The notes beneath the pieces were generated by a model. The model saw nothing but the letters and a program-made list of their open reading frames with translations. It was not told where the DNA came from and did not search any database. A stretch of 5,598 bases of DNA from Nitrospinota bacterium (GTDB lineage Bacteria > UBA8248 > JACPRG01): the NCBI GenBank assembly GCA_030740135.1, contig JASLXW010000280.1, positions 1 through 5,598 on the forward strand, written 5' to 3'. A program made the position numbers and the translations under genes. Shown in pieces: positions 1-4,953 of this stretch. The number at the start of each line of letters is the position of its first letter. The first letter of the stretch is position 1.

Positions 1-109
1 CTCCTCTCTCTCTGTTGGCCCCTGGAACTCTACTCCCTACCCAAGGAGATGTCTCACATCTATCTGAACCTATACAGAAGGACGGCCGCCTCAGGTCCGG
101 GCCAACACC

Positions 110-460
110 TCACCTCGCCCGCTTCGCCAGCGCGACCATCTCGCGCCGGGCGTCTTCGGCCGTCTCGATGGGTTGCGGGAACGCCACCCGGATCGGCCGC
201 GGCCCTTTCGCCGTTTCGGCCGACATCTCGAAGCCATATCGGTCGACGGAGGACATCGTAGCGGCCGCCGCGTCCGTCGCCTTGGAGAACGCCCGGCAGT
301 ATTCCACCATGGTGGACGCGTGGTCGTCGTTCATGTGATCGATGATCGCCCGGGCGTGGGGCGCGATGGGATCGGGTCGGCCGGCGAACCAGTCCTCCTT
401 CGAAACCCAGGACATGCGGCCGTACCCCCCGATGTAGCGGAGCGACTCGACCCGAAGCTT
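110..460 (-). pseudogene. DUF2470 C-terminal domain of the interrupted HugZ-like gene
   Basis: This segment continues the frame of the HugZ-like gene immediately after its TAG codon. It first encodes KLRVESLRYIGGYGR, matching the barrel-to-tail linker of the family (usually followed by a W near SWV), and then about 100 residues of DUF2470 with the HMNDDH motif and the DRYGFEM block. DUF2470 normally forms the C-terminal haem-pocket domain of the same polypeptide. A reinitiation ATG exists at 415, giving 101 residues, but it has no clear SD, so independent expression is doubtful. The frame shows no other damage and still ends at TGA (110-112), so the interruption is recent, an assembly error or a read-through site. 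I call it a broken gene fragment; it would be merged with the upstream part if the TAG proved wrong or suppressed. Confidence 0.75.
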
Positions 461-901
461 CTAGAAAGAGAAGTCCTTGTAGTCCGCGTAATACGCCGCG
501 TTGGGAAGGGCCTCCAAGTAGGCGCTCCGGGCCGCTTCCCGCTCCCGGCCCTCCCCCGGAACCTCGCACCGGCCGACCAGGGTGACCCGGCCGTTGGCCA
601 GCGGGTCGTCCTGACCGCTCTCGGCCGCGAGGAGGGAGGCCCGGGCGTTGGCCCGGAGGTTCTTGGTGTGCTCGGCCAGCTCGCTGATGAGGAAGACCGG
701 GGCGCCTTCATCCAGCGCGAAGGTCACGAATGAGCCGTAGGGGAACCCTTCGGGGTCCTTGGCGATGGTGCAAAGCGCGCCCGTCGTGACGGCGGCCGCC
801 AGCGTCCGCGCGCGCTCGCCGTGCGTGGGCGTCGGGACGTCCGGGTCGTACAACAGCTCTTCCGCTTCGCCGCTCGGCCGGGCGTGGGCGTCGTTGGTCA
901 T
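461..901 (-). CDS. HugZ/PNPOx-like split-barrel protein, N-terminal part ending at a premature TAG
   Basis: This 146-residue frame is the FMN/haem-binding split-barrel domain of the HugZ family (pyridoxamine-phosphate-oxidase-like fold; family members bind or degrade haem or act as flavin oxidoreductases in the cytoplasm). The diagnostic stretch is at residues 53-90: FPYGS, VTFALDEGAPVFLIS, then LAEHTKNL and ARASLL, typical of PNPOx-like barrels. The ATG at 901 is supported by a GGAGG SD (909-913 on the plus strand) 7 bases upstream. The frame stops at TAG (461-463) right after KDFSF, where relatives continue F-Y-K/R-L. The same frame resumes without further stops through the DUF2470 domain to 110, giving a 263-codon gene if the TAG is read or is an error. 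Whether the truncated barrel folds or functions is unknown. Family assignment is confident; the exact reaction is not. Confidence 0.85.
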   Translation of the reverse strand: MTNDAHARPSGEAEELLYDPDVPTPTHGERARTLAAAVTTGALCTIAKDPEGFPYGSFVTFALDEGAPVFLISELAEHTKNLRANARASLLAAESGQDDPLANGRVTLVGRCEVPGEGREREAARSAYLEALPNAAYYADYKDFSF

Positions 902-943
902 GATTCATCCTCCGGCAATCCGCCCGCGGCCCTCCCCGCCGAA

Positions 944-972
944 AACATAGGCCGCCGGAGGCCTGCTGTCCA
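944..972 (-). promoter_or_regulatory. Candidate sigma70 promoter for the HugZ-like gene
   Basis: On the minus strand TGGACA (plus positions 967-972, five of six to the -35 consensus) is followed after 17 bases by TATGTT (944-949, four of six to the -10). Transcription would start near 937, about 35 bases before the ATG at 901. Spacing and position fit well; there is no direct evidence of activity, and such matches arise by chance. Confidence 0.4.
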
Positions 973-989
973 CGGCCGAGGCCGGGCCC

Positions 990-1001
990 GAGAAATTTCT
1001 C
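990..1001. promoter_or_regulatory. 12-bp perfect palindrome in the divergent intergenic region
   Basis: GAGAAATTTCTC reads identically on both strands and is an A/T-rich island inside very GC-rich sequence, between the two divergent transcription units. It lies upstream of both candidate promoters, as a dimeric regulator's operator might. Which regulator would bind is unknown. The palindrome is certain; the operator role is inference. Confidence 0.35.
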
Positions 1002-1041
1002 CTGTCAGGGTGAATGCAATCCCCCCCTCTCCCCCCCCCGG

Positions 1042-1068
1042 GCCGCCGGACCGCCTGAAACCGGCGGC
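1042..1068. repeat. GC-rich hairpin upstream of the small-protein operon
   Basis: GCCGCCGG (1042-1049) and CCGGCGGC (1061-1068) are perfect 8-bp inverted arms around an 11-base loop. No T-run follows on the plus strand, so it is not an intrinsic terminator in that direction. It sits directly after a C7-TCT-C9 tract and just before a -10-like box, so a DNA-level or regulatory role is possible. GC-rich DNA gives such stems by chance quite often. Confidence 0.35.
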
Positions 1069-1081
1069 GTTGTGATACAAT
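1055..1081 (+). promoter_or_regulatory. Candidate extended -10 promoter for the SDR/amidohydrolase operon
   Basis: TACAAT at 1076-1081 (five of six) is preceded by TG one base upstream (1073-1074), the extended -10 arrangement. A weak -35-like CTGAAA lies at 1055-1060 with a short 15-base spacer. The start would be near 1088, upstream of the first gene of the plus-strand operon. TTGTGATACAA (1070-1080) also forms a TTGT/ACAA half-symmetric site over the -10. Confidence 0.35.
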
Positions 1082-1111
1082 TCCCGTCATCAAACATCGA
1101 TTGAAACCACA

Positions 1112-1477
1112 ATGGCGACCATCGGGAGGATCACGCCCTTGAACATCCAGGAATTGGTCATGCGGTTTCCGGAGATTCCGGAGGACCTGCACGAAGAGCC
1201 GCTTCTCGCGCGGTTCGCGGAAACCTTCGGCGACCCGCTCTCCATCGCCCGGCCGCCGACCCCCTGCTCGACGGAGCGCGACGCCGCCAACCACTACTAC
1301 GTGAAGCTCCTGAACCCGATCGTCTTCTACCGCCTCGGGCTGGGCACGCGCGAGAAGGCCCTCGAACATGTTCAGACCCTCCTCGACGGCCATGCGGCCG
1401 ACGCCGGGGGGTTCGTCGCATCACTGCTGCCCGCCGACGTGGCCGCGCGCGAGGTCCGCGGGCCGGGATGTGACTGA
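1112..1477 (+). CDS. Small protein of unknown function, first gene of the operon
   Basis: I do not recognise this 121-residue protein. It is soluble in appearance, with no signal peptide or membrane helix. It has an acidic N-terminal half (FPEIPEDLHEEPLLARF), a central NHYYVKLLNPIVFYRLGLG stretch and an alanine-rich C-terminus. GC-rich third codon positions and the 5-base gap to the SDR gene support real coding. The ATG at 1112 has no SD. An in-frame TTG at 1139 lies 9 bases after a clear GGAGG (1125-1129) and would give a 112-residue protein starting at NIQELVMRF; on ribosome-site grounds that start is at least as likely. Tandem stops (TGA at 1475, TAG at 1478) end it. Being cotranscribed with a dehydrogenase and an ACMSD-like enzyme, it could be a small accessory subunit, but that is guesswork. 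Confidence 0.65.
   Translation: MATIGRITPLNIQELVMRFPEIPEDLHEEPLLARFAETFGDPLSIARPPTPCSTERDAANHYYVKLLNPIVFYRLGLGTREKALEHVQTLLDGHAADAGGFVASLLPADVAAREVRGPGCD
1125..1129 (+). promoter_or_regulatory. Shine-Dalgarno GGAGG favouring a TTG start at 1139
   Basis: GGAGG stands 9 bases before an in-frame TTG (1139-1141) inside the annotated small-protein gene, whereas the upstream ATG at 1112 has only A/C-rich sequence before it. This suggests the true start may be TTG. Confidence 0.4.
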
Positions 1478-1482
1478 TAGGC

Positions 1483-2262
1483 ATGACCGCGACAAAACCT
1501 GAGAAACCCCTTTCGGGAAAAGTGGCCCTTGTGACCGGGGGCGGACGCGGGATCGGGCGGGAGTGCGCGCTGGCGTGCGCCGAGGCGGGGGCGGCGGTGG
1601 CGGTCGCCGCCACGACGGAACCCGAGATCCGCGCGGTGGCGGAGGAGGTCCGGGGGCTGGGCGGCGAATCCCTGGCCGTCCGGGCGGACGTCACGAGCGC
1701 CGAGGACGCCGGGCGAATGGCCCGAGAGACCGCGTCGGCGCTGGGGGGGCTGGACATCGCCGTCAACGCCGCCGGCATCGGCGGTCCCCGCCGCTCCTTC
1801 CTGGAGAACGACCCCCAAATGATGCTGGACATCACGACGGTCAACGTCTACGGCGTCCTCCTGTCCTGCCAGGCCGAGCTTCGGGAGATGGTGAAGCGGG
1901 GCGGGGGGCACATCATCAACATCAGCTCCGGCCTCGCGCACAGGGGCGTGCCCCTCGCCGTCTGTTACGGGTCGAGCAAGTGGGCCGTGGAGGGGATCAC
2001 CCAGGGAATCGTCGCCGAGTTCAAGGACCGGGGCGTCATCGCCCACTCCCTTGGCCCCGGCCGGATGATCACGCGGAATTTCCCCCTCTCGGAGCTAACG
2101 CCGGACCGCTACCATGAGGCCCGGCCGGTCGAGGCCATCCGGGGCGCCCTGCTCCACCTCCTCACCGACCCGGCCGGACACCCCAACGGCAAGTACCTCA
2201 GCTCGGTGGATTTTGACCGGGAAAACGGGATCGAGTGGAAGAACCCCCTTATCGACGCCTGA
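1483..2262 (+). CDS. Short-chain dehydrogenase/reductase (SDR), classical family
   Basis: This 259-residue protein is an NAD(P)-dependent oxidoreductase of the classical SDR family, acting as a cytoplasmic alcohol/ketone dehydrogenase. The sequence shows the cofactor motif TGGGRGIG at residues 18-25, NAAG at 95-98, the active-site Asn at N121 (VNVYG), the catalytic Ser at S149 (NISSG), and Tyr-Lys as Y162-GSS-K166, so the whole tetrad is present. The second strand ends in AATT with no Asp, which leans towards NADP(H), together with R22 in the glycine motif. Length is typical. The C-terminal tail (SSVDFDRENGIEWKNPLIDA) is not the usual FabG ending, so substrate is open. It starts 5 bases after the small gene, with only a weak SD, so translational coupling is likely. 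A broad 3-oxoacyl-ACP reductase-like label would be unsafe; general SDR membership is certain. Confidence 0.93.
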   Translation: MTATKPEKPLSGKVALVTGGGRGIGRECALACAEAGAAVAVAATTEPEIRAVAEEVRGLGGESLAVRADVTSAEDAGRMARETASALGGLDIAVNAAGIGGPRRSFLENDPQMMLDITTVNVYGVLLSCQAELREMVKRGGGHIINISSGLAHRGVPLAVCYGSSKWAVEGITQGIVAEFKDRGVIAHSLGPGRMITRNFPLSELTPDRYHEARPVEAIRGALLHLLTDPAGHPNGKYLSSVDFDRENGIEWKNPLIDA

Positions 2263-2303
2263 GTCCGGTCCCGAAAGCGTCCCGATTCTGATGGGATAGC
2301 GCA

Positions 2304-3311
2304 ATGTCCGACGGCCGCGCCATCGACATCCATTGCCATTTCGTAACGACGGAATGCCTTGAGCGCATGAGCGCGGCGGGCCCCGCCTGGAAATTCCGGT
2401 GGGAGGAGTCCGCCCCGGAATCTTTCCTCGTCCACATCAACAAGCGGAAGGTCGGCCCGATGCGGATGGGGGGGTTCAACCTCGGCCGCCGGCTGAAGGA
2501 GATGGACGAGGCGGGGGTGGATATCCACGTCCTCTCCCCGGTCCCCTACCTGATGCTCTACGAAGCCGAGCCGGAGGCCGGGGAGAAGCTGGCGCGCCTC
2601 CAGAACGACTGCATCGCGGAAGCGGTCCGCGCCCATCCGGACCGGTTCGAGGCCCTGGCGGCCGTTCCCCTTCAGGACCCCGCCCGGGCCATCGCCGAGC
2701 TCGAGCGCGCGACGGACGAGCTGGGGATGCGGGGGGCGGAGATCGGGACGAACGTCCGCGGAAAGAATCTCGACGACCCGGACCTCTTCCCCTTCTTCGA
2801 GCGGGCGGCGGCGATCGGGGCGTTTCTCCTCATCCACCCCTACCAGGTCGCGGCGGCGGATCGGCTGGGGGATTACGCGTTCATCAACTCCCTGGGGAAC
2901 CCCATCGACAACACCATCGCCGGGGCCTCCCTGGCCTTCGGCGGCGTTCTGGAGCGGCTGCCCGACCTCAAGATCGGGATCGTCCACGGCGGCGGCTTCC
3001 TCCCGTACCAGCACGGCCGGCTGGCCCGGATGGTCGAGGTCCGCCCGGGAACCGGGGAGAAACTGACCCGGCCGGTCCGGGACTCCCTGAGGCGGCTCCA
3101 TTTCGACACGCTGGTGTTCGACGGCCCCGCCCTGGAATACCTGGTCAAGACCTGGGCGGCCGATCACGTCCTCATGGGGACGGATTACCCGTTCCTCATG
3201 TCCGACCCCCGCCCGGTCGAGACAGTCAACGCCCTGACGGGCATCCCGGAAGAGGACCTCGGCCTGATCCGGGGAGGCAACGCCGCTAGGCTTTTACGAT
3301 TGGGAGATTGA
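2304..3311 (+). CDS. ACMSD-like amidohydrolase-family metal-dependent decarboxylase/hydrolase
   Basis: This 335-residue TIM-barrel enzyme belongs to the amidohydrolase_2 family that includes aminocarboxymuconate-semialdehyde decarboxylase (ACMSD) and carboxy-aromatic decarboxylases. The zinc site is visible: H10 and H12 in IDIHCHF, H178 in LLIHPY, H228 in IVHGGG and D294 in LMGTDYPF. These spacings closely follow known ACMSDs, whose ligands I recall as His9, His11, His177, His224 and Asp294. Further matching blocks are RLKEMDEAGVDIHVLSPVP (64-82), GAEIGTN (144-150) and the C-terminal GGNAARLL. The substrate arginine of ACMSD has no unambiguous counterpart (R54 is nearby), so the substrate may differ. 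The start is the ATG at 2304 with only a weak SD; the gene lies 41 bases after the SDR gene and probably shares its transcript. No clear terminator follows. I infer a catabolic role on an aromatic or carboxylated intermediate alongside the SDR. Confidence 0.9.
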   Translation: MSDGRAIDIHCHFVTTECLERMSAAGPAWKFRWEESAPESFLVHINKRKVGPMRMGGFNLGRRLKEMDEAGVDIHVLSPVPYLMLYEAEPEAGEKLARLQNDCIAEAVRAHPDRFEALAAVPLQDPARAIAELERATDELGMRGAEIGTNVRGKNLDDPDLFPFFERAAAIGAFLLIHPYQVAAADRLGDYAFINSLGNPIDNTIAGASLAFGGVLERLPDLKIGIVHGGGFLPYQHGRLARMVEVRPGTGEKLTRPVRDSLRRLHFDTLVFDGPALEYLVKTWAADHVLMGTDYPFLMSDPRPVETVNALTGIPEEDLGLIRGGNAARLLRLGD

Positions 3312-3341
3312 AAGTCGTTGAAGCATCTTTCATGGGGGGGT

Positions 3342-3384
3342 GAGCCGCTATGGGGTCAGATCTTGACTTTGCACTTCCCGGTCG
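3342..3384 (+). repeat. 43-bp direct repeat, copy 1 (transposon/REP-type end)
   Basis: It matches 4784-4826 over 43 bases with one difference (G at 3347, A at 4789). The core TGGGGTCAGATCTTGACTTT also appears inverted and slightly changed at 4935-4960. Repeats with GGGGTCAG/CTGACCCC ends resemble, from memory, those scattered around Y1/REP-associated transposases; no transposase is present here. Confidence 0.9.
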
Positions 3385-3520
3385 AGTGGCCGGTGCTGAA
3401 AAACACATAAAGGAAGGGTATAAGCAGAAATAAGTATGGTGTCCCCCCGATTCCCCCAAAACATGATCCCACTTTCCATGCAAGATGGAGTCTGTCCCTA
3501 TTTACAACTAACCTGATAAT

Positions 3521-3536
3521 TCAAGACTTGACCCCA
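3521..3536 (-). repeat. Inverted partial copy of the repeat end
   Basis: TCAAGACTTGACCCCA is the reverse complement of the repeat core TGGGGTCAGATCTTGA (3351-3366) with two differences. With copy 1 it bounds a ~186-base segment, similar in size to the 170-base unit at 4791-4960, though the interiors are unrelated. Confidence 0.55.
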
Positions 3537-3562
3537 AGTCCATCCTGACCCCATGTCCATCC
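3529..3562 (+). repeat. 17-bp tandem duplication
   Basis: TGACCCCAAGTCCATCC (3529-3545) is followed immediately by TGACCCCATGTCCATCC (3546-3562), with one mismatch. The duplicated unit starts with the TGACCCCA end of the repeat family, so it may be slippage or a target duplication at an insertion edge. Confidence 0.85.
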
Positions 3563-3700
3563 TTCGAGAATTCGCCTAACCTCTGGGCCCCGCCCTGAGC
3601 CGAGAGTGTGGTCCACGGTGGGGATTGAGGTGCTGTATACAGGCCGCCGCCAGCGCCTCCGTCCAGAGGCGAGAAGTCGCTACGTCAAGGGCCGAAAAAT

Positions 3701-3719
3701 AGAAAATGCTAGATTTTCT
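3701..3719. repeat. A/T-rich hairpin
   Basis: AGAAAAT and ATTTTCT form perfect 7-bp arms around GCTAG. It has weak pairing energy and no GC-rich stem, so it is not a good terminator; it may mark a remnant or a DNA-binding site. Confidence 0.4.
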
Positions 3720-3766
3720 TGCGCTACCGCACAGGAAATTGTTCCCCCTTCTTATCAATCTACCCC

Positions 3767-3834
3767 ATGAGCACATGAACACATAGGAGCATAATGAGCA
3801 CAAGAGAGCACAGTGAGCACAACAACTTTGTGCT
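3767..3834 (+). repeat. Iteron-like array of GAGCAC words ending in a hairpin
   Basis: Six GAGCAC-like words (four exact, plus GAACAC and GAGCAT) start at 3769, 3777, 3788, 3796, 3806 and 3815, spaced 8-11 bases, close to one helical turn. The last leads into a hairpin, AGCACAA (3816-3822) and TTGTGCT (3828-3834) around CAACT, giving an inverted copy. A/T-rich DNA follows at once (3835-4000). Such arrays bind initiators or repressors on plasmids and islands; the binding protein could be the downstream gene product, which is inference. Confidence 0.55.
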
Positions 3835-3890
3835 AACCACCTGAAATTAACGGTTTTCTCCTACGATCACGTCTCAAGAAAATTGTAATC

Positions 3891-3899
3891 TGGTATTAT
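3891..3899 (+). promoter_or_regulatory. Candidate extended -10 box
   Basis: TGGTATTAT has an extended -10 TG and five of six matches to TATAAT, in A/T-rich DNA downstream of the iteron-like array. The -35 position (3871-3876) is poor. It could drive the small ORF at 3994 and the gene at 4159. Confidence 0.25.
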
Positions 3900-3966
3900 A
3901 GGTAGTCGATTCAAATATCCAATTGACTAGATATGCGTCAAGACAACACATCCAGAATTGATTAAT

Positions 3967-3998
3967 CCTTTGAAAACAAAGGGGGAAGGTATTATGTT
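3967..3998 (+). promoter_or_regulatory. Candidate promoter with an inverted repeat over the -35 box
   Basis: TTGAAA (3970-3975) and TATGTT (3993-3998) are separated by 17 bases and could start transcription near 4005, upstream of the gene at 4159. Perfect 6-bp arms CCTTTG (3967-3972) and CAAAGG (3977-3982) around AAAA cover the -35 box, as an operator would. It conflicts with the candidate leader ORF at 3994, so the two readings are alternatives. Confidence 0.35.
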
Positions 3999-4041
3999 TA
4001 TGGCAGAAATGCTCGAACAGGTACCGACCATCGGACTCTAG
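3994..4041 (+). CDS. Possible 15-codon leader ORF
   Basis: An SD-like GGGGGAAGG (3981-3989) precedes ATG at 3994 and a second in-frame ATG at 4000. The frame reads MFMAEMLEQVPTIGL and ends at TAG (4039-4041). The second ATG has the better SD spacing. The peptide is unrecognised; it could be a leader peptide controlling the gene at 4159, a decayed gene start or chance. Confidence 0.2.
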   Translation: MFMAEMLEQVPTIGL

Positions 4042-4125
4042 ACCCGAGAAACTCGGTGCACTGCAAAATTAAACTAGCCATGCAGGTGTGAGCTTTCCAA
4101 GGGCCGGGGCTCCAAACCTCGGCCC
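4023..4125 (+). promoter_or_regulatory. Structured 5' leader with alternative hairpins before the gene at 4159
   Basis: Two small stems follow one another: CCGA-CCA-TCGG (4024-4034) and CCGAG-AAA-CTCGG (4044-4056). ACCGA (4023-4027) can instead pair with TCGGT (4053-4057), so the forms exclude each other. A strong GC stem follows: GGGCCGGGG (4101-4109) with CCTCGGCCC (4117-4125), one G-U pair and a 7-base loop. A T6 run is at 4139-4144, 13 bases after the stem, which is too far for a standard terminator, and it abuts the SD. An attenuator or translational switch is possible. Confidence 0.35.
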
Positions 4126-4144
4126 GCCCCCTTCAACCTTTTTT

Positions 4145-4150
4145 AAGGAG
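4145..4150 (+). promoter_or_regulatory. Strong Shine-Dalgarno site
   Basis: AAGGAG lies 8 bases before ATG 4159, between the T6 run and the start, and fixes the start of the gene. It is the best ribosome site in the window. Confidence 0.8.
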
Positions 4151-4158
4151 TAACAAAA

Positions 4159-4953
4159 ATGGCTACAGGAAGGAAGGTGCGGGTTAAGAAAATCGTTAGG
4201 CGAAAACTCGAACTCCGCCAGTCTTTGTGGCCGGATCTCCACGAAGAAAGGCTTTGGCTCCGACAGAAAAGCGACGGTTGGTTATCCATCCCCCGGGCGT
4301 TCCCGCTACTTTTGCGGATTATGGATATGCTGGCACCCAAAGGGAAACCCGTCTCCCAAACATATTTGGACCTTATGTGCCGCACAAACGATGATGCTTT
4401 CGGCATAGTGAACAAACCGCGTGAAAGGGCCTATTACGCTGGTTTCACGGGCGAACGTGCCGAGCGAACATGGGCGGACCGTATGAAAATCCTCGCTGGG
4501 CTAGATTTTATCGACATAAAAAGGGGCGCGAGCGGACCCATTAATTATATCCTTCTGTACAATCCGTATCACGTCATTAAGCGCCATCACCAAGATGGCA
4601 AAGTGGACGAAGCGGCGTACAATGCTTTAAAGGAGCGAGTTATTGAAATCGGCGCAGATTACCTCGATGCCCCAACTACATCAGAGAAAGAACCTTCTGT
4701 TCTAGAGAAGCCGAAGAAAAATCACGTTAAATCGGGTTCAATTTTATTCGTCCGGTTCAAAGGGGGGGCAATCTCCTCTACGCGAGCCACTATGGGGTCA
4801 GATCTTGACTTTGCACTTCCCGGTCGTCCGGTCCTTACCTCGGCCTGGTTGGGGAGTGGAGAGGGCGAGCCGCTGCTACACCGCGTCGCCGGAAGCGTCT
4901 TTCCCTCACGGCCATGCTCTCAATTCCTGATGACGTGCAAAGTGAAGACCTGA
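4159..4953 (+). CDS. Basic protein of unknown function, likely winged-helix; C-terminus replaced by repeat-encoded tail
   Basis: This 264-residue protein is not assigned to a named family here, though similar hypothetical proteins seem familiar from genomic islands. The N-terminus is strongly basic (RKVRVKKIVRRKLELR, 5-20). Residues 40-145 look like a winged-helix unit: GWLSIPRAFPLLLRIMD (40-56), KGKPVSQTYLDLMCR (61-75), ERTWADRMKILAGLDFIDI (102-120), then a wing GASGPINYILLYNPYHVIKRHH (123-144). DNA binding, as an initiator or regulator, is inferred. Residues 210-264 are encoded by a 170-base repeat element (TMGSDLDFALPGR at its left end, CKVKT-stop in its right end), so the natural tail is probably lost or replaced. 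Base composition is lower in GC than the flanking genes, a sign of transfer. It stands alone, with iteron-like repeats and a structured leader upstream. The gene is sound; its function is unknown. Confidence 0.75.
   Translation: MATGRKVRVKKIVRRKLELRQSLWPDLHEERLWLRQKSDGWLSIPRAFPLLLRIMDMLAPKGKPVSQTYLDLMCRTNDDAFGIVNKPRERAYYAGFTGERAERTWADRMKILAGLDFIDIKRGASGPINYILLYNPYHVIKRHHQDGKVDEAAYNALKERVIEIGADYLDAPTTSEKEPSVLEKPKKNHVKSGSILFVRFKGGAISSTRATMGSDLDFALPGRPVLTSAWLGSGEGEPLLHRVAGSVFPSRPCSQFLMTCKVKT
4784..4826 (+). repeat. 43-bp direct repeat, copy 2, inside the 3' end of the gene at 4159
   Basis: It differs from 3342-3384 at one base. Here it is in frame and encodes residues ~210-223 (TMGSDLDFALPGR). 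It is the left end of the 170-base element that closes the gene. Confidence 0.9.

Larger units (their letters stand above)
3312..4158. other. Gene-poor, lower-GC accessory region with repeats and regulatory structure
   Basis: No convincing protein gene lies in these ~850 bases. The GC level falls clearly from about 3390 and is lowest around 3835-4000. In order it holds a 43-bp repeat copy, fragments of related repeat ends, a 17-bp tandem duplication, a GC-richer stretch (3580-3690) with hairpin arms CGCCTC/GAGGCG (3654-3671) and a CTGTATACAG palindrome (3633-3642), an A/T-rich hairpin, an iteron-like array, candidate promoters and a structured leader before the gene at 4159. A 75-codon minus-strand frame (3803-3576) has no SD and no recognisable features. 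No tRNA or rRNA is visible. Confidence 0.7.

Noticed and set aside
13..107. Inverted repeat TGTTGGCCC (13-21) and GGGCCAACA (99-107) downstream of the HugZ-like gene
   Set aside because: The 77-base gap and lack of a T-run make it a poor terminator; kept only as a note. The rest of 1-109 shows no gene, only a CT-rich start.
15..733. Long plus-strand frames opposite the HugZ-like gene (15-338 and 173-733)
   Set aside because: They are antisense shadows of high-GC coding DNA; the minus strand has clear PNPOx and DUF2470 motifs and the plus frames have none.
3309..3332. TGAAAG/CTTTCA arms right after the amidohydrolase stop as a terminator
   Set aside because: The stem is only 6 bp and A/T-rich with a 12-base loop and is followed by a G-run, not a T-run.
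3286..3483. 65-codon minus-strand frame across the amidohydrolase end and repeat copy 1
   Set aside because: It is largely a translation of the repeat end, with no SD or known domain.
3633..3642. CTGTATACAG as a LexA (SOS) box
   Set aside because: The LexA consensus needs CTGT-N8-ACAG; here only two bases separate the halves.
3576..3803. 75-codon minus-strand frame in the gene-poor region
   Set aside because: It has no SD and no recognisable motif, and it starts within the GAGCAC repeat array. Chance is more likely.
3312..4158. CRISPR array or retron-type RNA in the gene-poor region
   Set aside because: The GAGCAC words are too short and too close for CRISPR repeats with spacers, and no reverse transcriptase or Cas gene is present.
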